Assembly (NCBI GenBank): GCA_963664845.1
Contig: OY761615.1
Coordinates: forward strand, 3,658,001 to 3,722,000
Length of the DNA: 64,000 bases
Origin: CAIYTF01 sp963664845
GTDB taxonomy: Bacteria; Bacteroidota; Ignavibacteria; Ignavibacteriales; Ignavibacteriaceae
Direction of reading: 5' to 3'
Shown: piece after piece, positions 1 to 8,869 of the stretch
How the letters are laid out: every line of letters begins with the position of its first letter
Numbering within the stretch: position 1 is the stretch's first letter
Notes under the pieces: generated by a model
Databases searched by the model: none
What the model was told of the DNA's origin: nothing
The model's input: the letters and a program-made list of their open reading frames with translations, nothing else
Position numbers and translations under genes: made by a program

Positions 1-471
1 ATCGAAGTTCCGGAGGAATTCCACGCCCGGTTCGATGCCGTTCGCAGAACTTATTGGTACTTCATCGCGAAGAGCAAATCGCCGTTTTATAAAAACTATT
101 CGTACTTCTATCATTTCAAACTGTCGGCGGACGTACTTAATGGCTTCGCTGCCAGGTTCGTCGGCGAAAAGGATTACCAGGCCTTTGCAAAAGAGCTGCC
201 GGGAAACGGTAACACCAATTGCCTGGTGCATGATGCCCGTTGGCGGGACACCGGGGATATGCTGCTCTTCAGGATCGAAGCAAACCGCTATCTGCACAGT
301 ATGGTTCGGCTCATTGTGGGAACCCAATTGCGCTATGTGAAAGAAGAACGTTCACCCGGCGAAATTGATACTATCTTTGAAACGCATGATAAACAACTGG
401 TAGGACAATCTGTTCCGGCGCAGGGACTGTTTTTAACAAGAGTACAATATGGCGTAAACGCTCATCTTTGA
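1..471 (+). CDS. truA: tRNA pseudouridine synthase A, C-terminal part
   Basis: Frame 1 is open from the first base to the stop at 469-471, so the gene begins left of the window and 156 residues are visible. TruA makes pseudouridine at positions 38-40 of the tRNA anticodon arm. Visible family signatures are FDAVRRTYWY near residue 13, a mid-domain segment around NCLVHDARW, the strongly conserved FRIEANRYLHSMVRLIVGT region and the C-terminal PAQGLFLTRVQY. The catalytic aspartate lies in the missing N-terminal half. No partner gene is visible; the next gene starts 264 bases downstream. Identification is from conserved C-terminal motifs and is firm. Confidence 0.93.
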   Translation: MEVPEEFHARFDAVRRTYWYFIAKSKSPFYKNYSYFYHFKLSADVLNGFAARFVGEKDYQAFAKELPGNGNTNCLVHDARWRDTGDMLLFRIEANRYLHSMVRLIVGTQLRYVKEERSPGEIDTIFETHDKQLVGQSVPAQGLFLTRVQYGVNAHL

Positions 472-735
472 TAGCAACGGTGTCATCTTAGTGGTAAAAA
501 CTATTCCTGCCATTGCGCAAAGTTGGCCCCTTTATCCGTGATAGGATCGGTATTTTAAAAGCCAGGGGCGACGTTCTGTAGGGATAATTCGGCAAATTGT
601 CCCTATATTTCCAGTATAAACACTTACTTATTGAAATATTTGTGTGTTATTTCAATTTCCCCCTCAAATTATCAACGTGCGGCCAGTGCCGGCGCCTGAT
701 AATGAACGATTAATAAACTATACAAAGGAACTGCT

Positions 736-1332
736 ATGAGTCCGGAATTTATTGCACAATTACATCCGAAGATTGTTCACTTTCCTATCGCACTTTTAAT
801 TACGTACGCTTTTCTGGAAGTATTGGGCGCAATTTTACGCAAAGATTTTATATCAAAAGCAGCAGCCATTATTCTGGGGCTTGGTGTTGTCAGTGCAATT
901 GCAGCGCTTTTCACCGGCGACCAGGCACTGGAATATGCTAATGTGGTTGACGCCAGCGATGTGGGCCCCGTGCCAATGAAGCACTTGACGGAGCATGAAT
1001 ATTGGGCTGATATTACTGTTTGGTTTTTTGCGGCACTGTTGGTGCTTAGGGTGCTTTACATTTTGTTCGTGGTTATAAAGAAAAAATACCCGCAGTTGCT
1101 CCATTCAGCAAAATATGGGTTCGCCGTGCTTGCGGTTGCAGGATGCTATTTTGTTTTTAAGACCGGAGAAGCCGGCGGTGAGGAAGTGTACAGAACATCT
1201 CTGATTAAAAAGCTGAATGATTATGAAAAGGCAGTGAAGGATTCAGTAGCGGAAAAAACTGCTGCGGACTCTTTGCTGAAATTGGGCGCCCCGGATTCTG
1301 CCAGTATATCTTCGCCATCGGTAAGTAAATAG
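736..1332 (+). CDS. DUF2231-type integral membrane protein
   Basis: A 198-residue protein that opens with LHPKIVHFPIALL, the hallmark of the DUF2231 family, in which a conserved His-Pro and His-Phe-Pro sit just before the first membrane helix. About four hydrophobic segments are visible (roughly residues 15-35, 40-60, 90-112 and 125-143), followed by a charged, Ser/Ala-rich cytoplasmic or periplasmic tail of about 50 residues. The family has no settled biochemical role; some members are linked to heme or redox membrane functions. The start at 736 is supported by an AAGGA ribosome-binding site at 725-729. It stands alone, with non-coding sequence on both sides. Confidence 0.8.
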   Translation: MSPEFIAQLHPKIVHFPIALLITYAFLEVLGAILRKDFISKAAAIILGLGVVSAIAALFTGDQALEYANVVDASDVGPVPMKHLTEHEYWADITVWFFAALLVLRVLYILFVVIKKKYPQLLHSAKYGFAVLAVAGCYFVFKTGEAGGEEVYRTSLIKKLNDYEKAVKDSVAEKTAADSLLKLGAPDSASISSPSVSK

Positions 1333-1523
1333 TTTGTTCATAAAAAACTGTCTCAAAAGCCAAATTTCGGATTTCTATCCGTGAGAACCATTTCAACCTT
1401 GGTTTTATATTAGAAATGACTAAAGCGATACAACTTACATAAATATCAAGCATGGCGCCCTTACTCGACCTGTTGGCAAGGGTGTCAACTTTACAAATTT
1501 TTTGCCGCTGCCCCCTGGAATAG

Positions 1524-1569
1524 CTCACTTGGAGATCACGGTTGTAGTACTTTTAGTCAACAATAATGC
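1524..1569. repeat. 46-bp imperfect direct repeat, copy 1
   Basis: By eye, 38 of 46 positions match copy 2 at 1642-1687, and the first 19 bases (CTCACTTGGAGATCACGGT) are identical. Most differences are transitions. Read on the minus strand, both copies can encode a similar short C-terminus ending in TVISK and a TGA stop, so they could be the remains of a duplicated coding end. No known family was recognised. Confidence 0.7.
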
Positions 1570-1641
1570 GGGTATTCCGGGGGTGAGTTATGCTTACCAT
1601 GTTCCAATAGGGTGACACCTGCCACTGCCCACTTAGAACAT

Positions 1642-1687
1642 CTCACTTGGAGATCACGGTCGCAGCATTTTTAGCTGCCAATAATGC
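1642..1687. repeat. 46-bp imperfect direct repeat, copy 2
   Basis: Partner of the copy at 1524-1569, 118 bp apart start to start. The minus-strand reading ends ALLAAKNAATVISK then stop, compared with ALLLTKSTTTVISK then stop in copy 1, with the frame and stop position kept. Confidence 0.7.
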
Positions 1688-2020
1688 AGATGCTCTGCAC
1701 CCATCTTGCGAGCGCAAACTTGTTTTGTAATGAAAGTGGTATACGTGTTTATTCTTATGCACCATCTTGCAACTCTTGGAATACAGATAACTGGTTATAA
1801 CAGAAAAACAACAGCTATGATCTTTGAGCACTGAAAGGGCGGCATTATTGTAGGGCGGCATTGTTGTCGGGCTCCTGCCCCGTGCAGTGCACGCCACACT
1901 ACGTTGTGCAATGCACCATGCAATGCCCTAATCTGTGCATCGTGAGCTTGACCGCATCACCATTCATTAAGTAATTTCGCTTTGAATTATTACCTGTATT
2001 AATAAGCAAAAGTTGACACC

Positions 2021-2308
2021 ATGCAAAACCTCAGCACTGCAAATCACGGCTTTGAATTTATCAGGTCGCAGGAAATCAACAACAGCAATTTCCGCTCACT
2101 GCAATGGATTGTGATCGGGTTCCTTACTGGTGGCGCGGTCATCCTCTCGGAAAAACCAAAATCCGGGAAGAATATACTCGCTCTCGATATCACCCTTGCA
2201 GTCTCCAAATTATTGCGCGCTATGACCAGACAGGCAATTCTCCGTAATCTGACTGGCAGAGGTGATCTGACTGCATCATCAAAGGATTTCAACACAGATA
2301 ATGATTAA
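2021..2308 (+). pseudogene. Relic of a RepA/AAA_25-type ATPase
   Basis: The 95-residue frame contains LQWIVIGFLTGGAVILSEKP followed by KSGKNILALDITLAVS. This matches the pattern of the AAA_25/RepA helicase-like N-terminus (tryptophan, small Gly-rich turn, then a PKxGKS Walker A and ALDLALAVA). Here the loop reads SEKPKSGKN, with the usual final Ser/Thr replaced by Asn, and the similarity ends shortly after, so Walker B and the rest of the domain are missing. Such ATPases occur in plasmids, integrated elements and prophages. The alternative is a chance frame, but the local match spans about 35 residues. Probably non-functional. Confidence 0.55.
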
Positions 2309-2652
2309 CATCGCGCAAATAAAAAAATGCGCAAAAGGTGGTAAAAGTGGTGGAACTTATTTTATAACAATAACTTACAGCACTTAAAACGGTAAAACTC
2401 TGGTCGAACTCGGTGGAACTTAACATGAATCATGGTCGAACTTGCGTTGGGCCTCCCTTTGCAAAAGGAAGGGGATGGGGATGGGTTAAATTCATGGTTT
2501 GTTCATTGAAATCTTGTTATCCAAAAACCTTCAGGCTTGGGATCTGATTCTCTCATCCTTCAGGGTCCTCATGTCCCTCAAAAATATCTCCTCAATTCTT
2601 TCACCTTTTTTATTAATTTCCAGTAAGATTTTAGGCAAAAAACAGACGCACG

Positions 2653-5637
2653 ATGAACAAAATTGACCAGACCCTCATTGAAGATGTATTCAGCAGCCGC
2701 ATAAGGGCTTTTCATAAATTGATGAAATTCAGGATACGCGATATCCTTCTCGTATCCAGCCTTTATGACTTCTATCTCTTTGAAGAGGACGGCAGGCTCT
2801 ATGAACTGATACGTCAGGAATACCAGGTGCTTAACCTCAGCCAGGCGCCCGAGATAACGCATGTAACTTCGGGTACTGAAGCACTTGAGCTGGCCCTGAT
2901 GGAAGACCGTTTCGATCTGGTCATCGTTACCTTGCATATCGACGATATGCACCCTGTTAAATTTACCCAGATGCTGCGACAGGCAGGTCTTAATATGCCG
3001 GTCATCCTGCTCGCCTATGACAATAAAGAGCGCAAAGAACTCTCCCGCAACTATGACGATTCCATCTTCGATCGGGTGTTCATCTGGCAAGGTGACTACC
3101 GCCTCCTCATCGCAATTTTTAAAAACATTGAAGATAAATTTAATATTGAAAATGACACGCACACGGTGGGTGTCCAAACAATAATTCTTGTCGAAGATAA
3201 TGTCAAGTTCTATTCATCCTACCTTCCCATTATCTATCGTGAAGTGTTCGATCAGTCCCAGCGGCTTATTTCCGAAGGAATAAATCTCTCGCAGAAATTT
3301 TTACGCATGCGCGCGCGCCCAAAGATCGTGCTTGCCACCAATTACGAAGAAGCCTGGCAGTATTTTCAAAAATATCAGGAGAACATTCTTGGCGTTGTCA
3401 CCGATATAAACTTCCGCTATAACGGTGTGAAAGACCCTGAAGCCGGAATAAAACTGGCTATGCGCATCAAAAGCGAGCAGGGTGATATCCCAATTCTCCT
3501 TCAGTCAAGCGACCCGGCAATGGCACGGGTGGCTGAACATATCGGTGTCTCGTTTCTGCATAAAGGCTCAAATCATCTGCTGCACGATCTGCGGATGTTC
3601 ATGTTGAAAAATTTTGGGTTTGGCGATTTCATTTTCCGTATGCCCGATGGAACAGAAGTTGGCCGTGCGCATAACCTGCAAACATTCTTCGAAAAAATGC
3701 GAACGGTGCCTGATGAATGCATTATGTTCCACGGTGAACGGAATCACTTTTCCAATTGGTTGAAAGCACGCACGGAGTTTTGGCTTTCATTTCAGTTTCG
3801 GCCGTTGAAGGTCAGCGATTTCAAATCAGTCTCTGAACTTCGAAAATTGATCTTGGACTCAGTCAAAATCTATCAGGAAAATCGTCAGCGCGGAGTCACT
3901 ACCGATTTCAATAAAAATACTTTTGATGTAAAGTATGGATTTGCTCGCCTTGGCGGGGGTTCTTTGGGCGGCAAAGCGCGTGGACTCGGCTTTATTAATG
4001 CCTTCATGAACAACACGCATCTGCGGAACAGTTTTCCCGGCATCGAGATATTTGTGCCTGCTGCAATTGTCCTTGCAACTGATATTTTCGACAAGTTCGT
4101 CGAAGATAATTCACTTGAATTTTTTGAGCTGAGTGAAGCCCCGGATGAGGAGATTCTGAAACGGTTCGTTGATACGGCACATTTCTCTCCCGATATTGTT
4201 TCACGCCTTAAAGATTTCCTGGAACTGGTGCAGGAACCGCTGGCAGTGCGTTCGTCAAGCATGCTTGAAGATTCGCAATTCCAACCGTTTGCCGGTGTGT
4301 ATAAAACCTATATGCTGCCAAACAACGCCCCTGATATAAAAACCCGATTGCAGGAACTGATTGTTGCAGTGAAGTGTGTTTATGCTTCTACTTTTTTCAA
4401 AAAGGCCCGCGATTATATGCATTCCACTGAATACAGCCTTGAAGAAGAAAAAATGGCGGTGATCATTCAGCGGCTGGTGGGCAATAAACACAATGAACGT
4501 TTCTACCCCGACTTTGCCGGTGTTGCGAAATCATTCAACTTTTATCCGGTTGCTCCACAAAAACCGGGTGATGGCATCGCATTAACGGGTCTTGGACTGG
4601 GAAAGATTGTTGTGGAGGGCGGCAACACGGTACGCTTCTGCCCAAAATATCCAAAACATTTGCTGCAATTCTTTTCCGCAAAGGAAACCTTGCGAAGTTC
4701 ACAGCAGAAATTTTTTGCTCTGAATATGGACGGCCAAAATGCCCTCTCCCATGAAACAGATATCGAAGCGCTCGTAAAAGAATATGATCTCTCAACGGCA
4801 GAAGATGATGGAACGCTTACCTGGGTGGGGTCCACCTATTCTGCTGATAACGATGCTATCTCCGATGGGCTTTCCCGCAAAGGGAGAAGAGTGGTTACGT
4901 TTGCACCGCTCCTCAAACATAAGGTCTTTCCGCTCGCGGAGATCCTTGATTCCATACTGAACATCGGCACCTGGGGTATGGGAACGCAGGTCGAAATAGA
5001 GTTTGCTGTCCGGATGACCGATGAAGAACATCAGGTGCGCGAATTCGCATTGCTGCAAATGCGCCCGTTGGTTATCAGTATGGAGTCTGAAGAGCTTGAG
5101 ATCGATTCGTATGCACCTGATGAACTGATATGCGAGAGTACACAGATTTTGGGAAATGGTTTTATCGATAAAATTTACGATGTGGTGTTTGTCGATTTTG
5201 ACACATTCGACCGTGGCAAGAGCAGGGAAGTAATGCTGGAAGTAAGCAAATTTAACGAAAAACTGGTAGCCGCTAAAACACCCTATGTGCTGATCGGTGT
5301 CGGACGCTGGGGAAGCCTTGATCCGTGGCTTGGTATTCCCGTAACATGGGATCAGATATCAGGAGCTTCGGTCATCGTCGAATCCGGTTTTAAAGATTTT
5401 GACGTGATGCCTTCGCAGGGCTCACACTTTTTCCAGAACCTTACCTCATTCAGAGTTGGCTATATGACTGTGAATGTTGCCCGTGAAAATGGTTTTATCG
5501 ATTGGGAATGGCTGCGGAAGCAAACTCCGGTGGAGCAATATGCTTTTACCAGTCACCTTACATTTAAAAACCCTATTCAGGTAAAGTTAAACAGCACCCG
5601 GGGCAGAGGAGTTATCCTGAAACCCGTCACGCAGTGA
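2653..5637 (+). CDS. Dual receiver domain / PEP-pyruvate-binding ATP-grasp protein
   Basis: A 994-residue cytoplasmic protein. Residues about 30-160 form a receiver-like fold, but the phosphoacceptor position reads DLVIVTLHI, so the usual Asp is a Thr. Residues about 175-320 are a second receiver with acidic E181/D182, D251 in GVVTDI and a Lys in LHKGS, hence probably phosphorylatable. From about residue 425 comes the N-terminal ATP-grasp domain of pyruvate phosphate dikinase/PEP synthase (GGGSLGGKARGLGF, LAVRSSSMLEDS, ALLQMRPL). The phosphohistidine swivelling domain and the PEP-binding barrel of true PPDK are absent. It may couple a phosphorelay to an ATP-dependent step, but substrate and output are unknown. 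It is monocistronic, with repeats downstream. Confidence 0.85.
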   Translation: MNKIDQTLIEDVFSSRIRAFHKLMKFRIRDILLVSSLYDFYLFEEDGRLYELIRQEYQVLNLSQAPEITHVTSGTEALELALMEDRFDLVIVTLHIDDMHPVKFTQMLRQAGLNMPVILLAYDNKERKELSRNYDDSIFDRVFIWQGDYRLLIAIFKNIEDKFNIENDTHTVGVQTIILVEDNVKFYSSYLPIIYREVFDQSQRLISEGINLSQKFLRMRARPKIVLATNYEEAWQYFQKYQENILGVVTDINFRYNGVKDPEAGIKLAMRIKSEQGDIPILLQSSDPAMARVAEHIGVSFLHKGSNHLLHDLRMFMLKNFGFGDFIFRMPDGTEVGRAHNLQTFFEKMRTVPDECIMFHGERNHFSNWLKARTEFWLSFQFRPLKVSDFKSVSELRKLILDSVKIYQENRQRGVTTDFNKNTFDVKYGFARLGGGSLGGKARGLGFINAFMNNTHLRNSFPGIEIFVPAAIVLATDIFDKFVEDNSLEFFELSEAPDEEILKRFVDTAHFSPDIVSRLKDFLELVQEPLAVRSSSMLEDSQFQPFAGVYKTYMLPNNAPDIKTRLQELIVAVKCVYASTFFKKARDYMHSTEYSLEEEKMAVIIQRLVGNKHNERFYPDFAGVAKSFNFYPVAPQKPGDGIALTGLGLGKIVVEGGNTVRFCPKYPKHLLQFFSAKETLRSSQQKFFALNMDGQNALSHETDIEALVKEYDLSTAEDDGTLTWVGSTYSADNDAISDGLSRKGRRVVTFAPLLKHKVFPLAEILDSILNIGTWGMGTQVEIEFAVRMTDEEHQVREFALLQMRPLVISMESEELEIDSYAPDELICESTQILGNGFIDKIYDVVFVDFDTFDRGKSREVMLEVSKFNEKLVAAKTPYVLIGVGRWGSLDPWLGIPVTWDQISGASVIVESGFKDFDVMPSQGSHFFQNLTSFRVGYMTVNVARENGFIDWEWLRKQTPVEQYAFTSHLTFKNPIQVKLNSTRGRGVILKPVTQ

Positions 5638-5644
5638 CGCATAA

Positions 5645-5750
5645 GCGTCAACGTAACATGGTTAGTGAAGCGTTGTCATTCTCGTGAAAACGTATGGGCG
5701 TCAATGTAGCACGGTTGGTGAAGTATTTTCATTCCCGCGAAAGTGGGAAT
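5645..5750. repeat. Tandem 53-bp imperfect repeat ending in a dRS3-like palindrome
   Basis: Two adjacent copies, 5645-5697 and 5698-5750, start GCGTCAACGTAACATGG and GCGTCAATGTAGCACGG and stay alignable through GTCATTCTCGTGAAAA versus TTCATTCCCGCGAAAG. Differences are mainly transitions. The second copy ends with ATTCCCGCGAAAGTGGGAAT (5731-5750), six-base arms around eight bases, while the first copy has lost the palindrome. Confidence 0.7.
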
Positions 5751-5816
5751 CTGTCTAATTCGAGCTATATCTGGAACAATTTTGAATCAGTTTTAGCGAT
5801 TTGTGCTAAGTTGATG
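5751..5816. repeat. Dispersed repeat, copy 1
   Basis: The stretch from the GGGAATCTGTCTAATTCGA junction through CTAAGTTGATGTCATT is closely similar to 51394-51456, which reads GGGGAATCTATCTAATTCGA and continues to CACTAAGTTAAAACC. Both lie in gene-free spaces and both follow a CCCG...CGGG-type element, so they look like members of one degraded family. Confidence 0.65.
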
Positions 5817-5881
5817 TCATTGCTCTTCCATAAGGGCAACCAGATCGGCAAAATCAATTTTAATCAGTTAAATCAGTGGTT

Positions 5882-6328
5882 ATGAATACATACGCAGCCT
5901 TTGAAACAGAAATAGCAATACGCCAGGATGATATTGATCTGAACAATCACGTTCATAGTTCAAAATATTTTGACTATGTGCTTCACGCCCGCTTCGAACA
6001 GATGCGGCTGAACTACAAAATGTCGATGGAAGAGTTTATGGAACGGGGCTATTCATGGGTTGCCAGCATCGCGCATATCGAGTTCAAACGTGCACTTTCA
6101 CTTGTTGACAGTTATGCAATTGTGAGGACGCAAATCGAGCATATCACCGGTGCTCAGGTAAAGGTGCTTTTCTGGATTATTAACAAGCGCACCAACAAGG
6201 TTGCCGCCGAAGGCTATGGCCTCTATACGCTCGTTGATATAAAGAGCGGAAAGGCTGTTAGAATACCCGAGGATATCATGCAAAAATATACAGTTCAAAA
6301 GGGACACGAAAAGTCGCCCCTGGTATAG
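5882..6328 (+). CDS. Acyl-CoA thioesterase, hotdog fold (4HBT family)
   Basis: A 148-residue hotdog-fold protein of the YbgC/FadM/4-hydroxybenzoyl-CoA thioesterase group, which hydrolyses acyl-CoA or acyl-ACP thioesters. The diagnostic segment is DDIDLNNHVHSSKYFDYVL near the N-terminus, where Asp and the N-N-H-V-H motif surround the active site, followed by the long central helix and the strand VASIAHIEFKRAL. The ATG at 5882 is preferred over an in-frame GTG two codons upstream. The physiological substrate cannot be told from sequence. It is followed after 45 bases by a secreted phosphatase-like gene but no functional link is evident. Confidence 0.85.
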   Translation: MNTYAAFETEIAIRQDDIDLNNHVHSSKYFDYVLHARFEQMRLNYKMSMEEFMERGYSWVASIAHIEFKRALSLVDSYAIVRTQIEHITGAQVKVLFWIINKRTNKVAAEGYGLYTLVDIKSGKAVRIPEDIMQKYTVQKGHEKSPLV

Positions 6329-6373
6329 CGTGCATTTTTATCGGCCAATAAACCAGGTGAAAATGGTGTTGTA

Positions 6374-7576
6374 ATGAGTATCCGTTTCCTGATTCCGGTA
6401 ATTCTGCTTGTGATGGGAACCGCGCACGCCCAGGTGCCACCGGATAAATATGTCTTTCTGATAATAATAGACGGGGCCAGATATTCGGAAACGTTGGGCG
6501 ATGCTTCCGGTAAATATACTCCCCGCATGCTGGCACTTTCAACCCAGGGTACTGTCATTGACTCCTTTATTAACGATAGTGTCACCTATACCAACAGAGG
6601 CATTCCTGCAATCTTGGGCGGATCATGGTCAGCCCCGCGGGATACAGTGATTAATGGAGTGAGTACACTCTATGCATCAGTCCCCTCCGTCTGGGAATAT
6701 TTCCGGAAGAAATATCACGCGGATTCCTCTTCAGCAATATACTTCATGAGAAGTATTGAAAGTCCATGGCTACCAAGTTATCATCCTGACTATGGGCCTT
6801 CATATTGGCCCTGGTACAGTCTGGAAGGCAACTCTGATATTGAAGTTTGGCATAGTGCGAAGAGCAAGATATTAGCCTATCACCCCCGGTTGGCGGTTTT
6901 GTATTTTACCAATGTTGATGATGCGGGCCACGCGGGAGATTGGCCGGAGTATACAAATGCCATTAGTGTTGTAGACAGCATTGTTGGAGCACTATGGGAT
7001 ATGATTCAAGCCGATGATGTGTTAAAAAATAAAAGCACGGTTATCGTGACCAACGACCATGGACGTCATTTGGATACTGTCTCAGTTGGCTTCTCCGGAC
7101 ATGGTGATGCATGCTGGGGCTGCCGGCATATTATGTTTCTCGCACTTGGCCCGGATATTAAACAAGGCTTCCACTATTCTGCCCTGAAAACAATTCCGGA
7201 TATTGCGCCAACAATCGGCAAAATTCTCAATTTCTCCACACCCTATGCAACAGGCACACCTCTTGAAGCCGTCTTTTCAACCTCAGGAATTGCGGGGCAT
7301 CCGGTAAAGCCTGAAATGTTCGCCTTATCACAGAACTACCCAAACCCGTTTAATCCCTCAACAATGTTGCGCTATCAAGTGCCCATTACCGCGAAAGTAT
7401 CTTTAAAAGTGTTTGATGTTTTGGGTAAAGAAATTGCCCGGTTGGTTGATGAAGAGAAATCGGCTGGCAGCTATGAGGTTGAATTTAATGCGTCAAATCT
7501 TCCCAGTGGAGTTTATTTCTGCCAATTCAGAGCCGGCACATTTGCTGCCTCCATGAAATTGTTGCTGCTGAAATGA
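6374..7576 (+). CDS. Secreted alkaline-phosphatase-superfamily protein with T9SS sorting tail
   Basis: A 400-residue exported protein with a signal peptide ending near Ala-His-Ala-Gln at residue 20. The body resembles AlkP-superfamily metalloenzymes (nucleotide pyrophosphatase, phosphodiesterase or sulfatase branch): a metal-binding LIIIDGARYSE at about 29-39, FTNVDDAGHAGDW in the middle and VIVTNDHGRH before the C-terminal half. Residues about 318-400 are a type IX secretion sorting domain beginning ALSQNYPNPFNPST and ending in SGVYFCQFRAG and a leucine-rich end. It is therefore expected at the cell surface or outside the cell. Whether it cleaves phosphate, phosphodiester or sulfate groups is undetermined. 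Confidence 0.85.
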   Translation: MSIRFLIPVILLVMGTAHAQVPPDKYVFLIIIDGARYSETLGDASGKYTPRMLALSTQGTVIDSFINDSVTYTNRGIPAILGGSWSAPRDTVINGVSTLYASVPSVWEYFRKKYHADSSSAIYFMRSIESPWLPSYHPDYGPSYWPWYSLEGNSDIEVWHSAKSKILAYHPRLAVLYFTNVDDAGHAGDWPEYTNAISVVDSIVGALWDMIQADDVLKNKSTVIVTNDHGRHLDTVSVGFSGHGDACWGCRHIMFLALGPDIKQGFHYSALKTIPDIAPTIGKILNFSTPYATGTPLEAVFSTSGIAGHPVKPEMFALSQNYPNPFNPSTMLRYQVPITAKVSLKVFDVLGKEIARLVDEEKSAGSYEVEFNASNLPSGVYFCQFRAGTFAASMKLLLLK

Positions 7577-7725
7577 ACGCCAAACTAGGATGAAAAAGTG
7601 TTGAATAGTAATATCCTTGCTTTTTTGGCACCAATTCGTGCATTATTAATTCACCATTCTGCATTGAGAAAATCCCCTGACTTTATGTAAATTACTACCC
7701 TATTTTATCAAGTATCAGGAAAAAT

Positions 7726-8574
7726 ATGAAGCTTTTACAGTGGGCATGTATTGCCATATTGGTCATCACCGGGCAGGGACGTCTGTTTGCACAGGCCGAC
7801 TCCATCGAAGTGTTCATCATCGAATCCTTCGTTTCTCCCGAAAATCCCGGAGTGCTGCAGTTGACCTTTAATACAAGTATCCCTTGTAAATCCAAAGTGT
7901 TGATAGCCGATAAATATCTTATTGCGGTTTCAGATACCATTACCGATACGCATAAAAAAGATATCGATATTACCAAATATCGTTTCGATTCAACCAACTC
8001 AACTTTCAAGGCAATACTCACCGATTCCGCTGGAAAAACCAATGAAAGCGACATCTTTGAGATCAACCTGCCCGTTGCTGACCAGGGTCAGCCGGTTGAA
8101 AGCAAAAACGCAAGCTGGACATCATGTTTTGTCGGCGGCATAACGTACCTTATTCCCAATATAACCTTGAATCTTGCATCCGAAAATGGCAAGCTGAATG
8201 ATTTTTGGGGCTTCTCAAAAGAATTCCCCCTGCTTTGCCATTTCCAGGGAGGTTATAACTTCCCCAAATCCTTTATTTCTGCAGAGTACTCATATGTCGT
8301 CAAATTTGAACATAAGAATTATATGAGACTTGGCTATAAATTCCTGTATGAAACCAACTTCGGCGAATATGTTGTTATTGGATTGAACGGATTTACTAAT
8401 TTCAAAGGCTCAAACGGCGTCAGCCCGGAAATTTCCTGGGGTATTATCCCGGTTCGAGATGTTTTTACTTTGTACATTAGATACCGGTATAACACCGATT
8501 TCAGAACACCGCGCACAGAGTTTTCTGAAATTTCTGTAGGCCTTTATTCCTGGTTTTTCTCGGCTCATTTATAA
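7726..8574 (+). CDS. Exported protein of unknown function, probable outer-membrane barrel
   Basis: A 282-residue protein with a signal peptide (about residues 1-23, ending LFAQ). Residues about 25-120 look like a beta-sandwich domain. From about residue 130 onward, alternating aromatic strands (SFISAEYSYVVKF, YMRLGYKFLYET, LYIRYRYN) end in a short Phe-rich C-terminus, as in outer-membrane beta-barrels. I do not recognise a named family. The ATG at 7726 follows AGGAAAA at 7718-7724. It is flanked by non-coding repeats and appears to be transcribed alone. Confidence 0.7.
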   Translation: MKLLQWACIAILVITGQGRLFAQADSIEVFIIESFVSPENPGVLQLTFNTSIPCKSKVLIADKYLIAVSDTITDTHKKDIDITKYRFDSTNSTFKAILTDSAGKTNESDIFEINLPVADQGQPVESKNASWTSCFVGGITYLIPNITLNLASENGKLNDFWGFSKEFPLLCHFQGGYNFPKSFISAEYSYVVKFEHKNYMRLGYKFLYETNFGEYVVIGLNGFTNFKGSNGVSPEISWGIIPVRDVFTLYIRYRYNTDFRTPRTEFSEISVGLYSWFFSAHL

Positions 8575-8806
8575 GCCGGGATCTTCTTTACTAAATCTGT
8601 GAGTGGTTGTTATTTCTGGAAGGTTAGGTGCATCCAAAATCCCGCTCTGAACGTGGCACATGTCCCGCTCCTATCGGGGGTAATCAACCGGCTTAATCAT
8701 GTATGCACGAAGTTTTGCGAAGAGGGTTCTTAGTAACCGCTCTCAAATAGTAATACTTGAGCTGGCACCGTTGCCGGCTCAAATGATTTATAACAATTTT
8801 ACCATC
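8575..8806. repeat. Repeat-like intergenic DNA before xseA
   Basis: The stretch around 8633-8683 contains AAATCCCGCTCTGAAC and TGTCCCGCTCCTATCGGGGG. The latter closely resembles TGTCCCGATCCTATCGGGGG at 51378-51397, upstream of another repeat. It is interpreted as another degraded member of the dispersed repeats. An open frame runs from 8699 into xseA, but its first 57 codons cover this repeat and a hairpin and are not considered coding. Confidence 0.5.
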
Positions 8807-8848
8807 AAACCCACTTCGCTCCGGCGGATCAGTTGTGGGTTTTTTATT
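8807..8848 (+). terminator. Possible rho-independent terminator
   Basis: AAACCCAC (8807-8814) pairs with GTGGGTTT (8835-8842) across a 20-base loop, and T residues continue after the stem. It could end transcription from the gene at 7726-8574 just before xseA. The long loop makes this uncertain. Confidence 0.4.
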
Positions 8849-8869
8849 TGGACCTGTTGGCAAAAATTC

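Larger units (their letters stand above)
1333..2652. other. Gene-poor decayed region
   Basis: This 1.3-kb stretch has no intact gene that I can support. It contains two copies of a 46-bp imperfect repeat (1524-1569, 1642-1687), a relic of an ATPase gene (2021-2308) and a purine-rich stretch around 2330-2480 with several GGTGGAACTT-like words. Open frames on the minus strand at 1205-1528 and 1643-1897 show no family signal and are treated as chance or remnants. The overall picture is a degraded mobile or plasmid-type insertion between truA/DUF2231 and the next real gene. Confidence 0.6.

Noticed and set aside
1205..1897. Minus-strand open frames at 1205-1528 and 1643-1897
   Set aside because: No recognisable family, and the first overlaps the DUF2231 gene; they are only mentioned because their ends contain the 46-bp repeat.
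8699..8869. Extended N-terminus of xseA
   Set aside because: The extra 57 codons cover repeat and hairpin DNA; homology to XseA starts just after the ATG at 8870.
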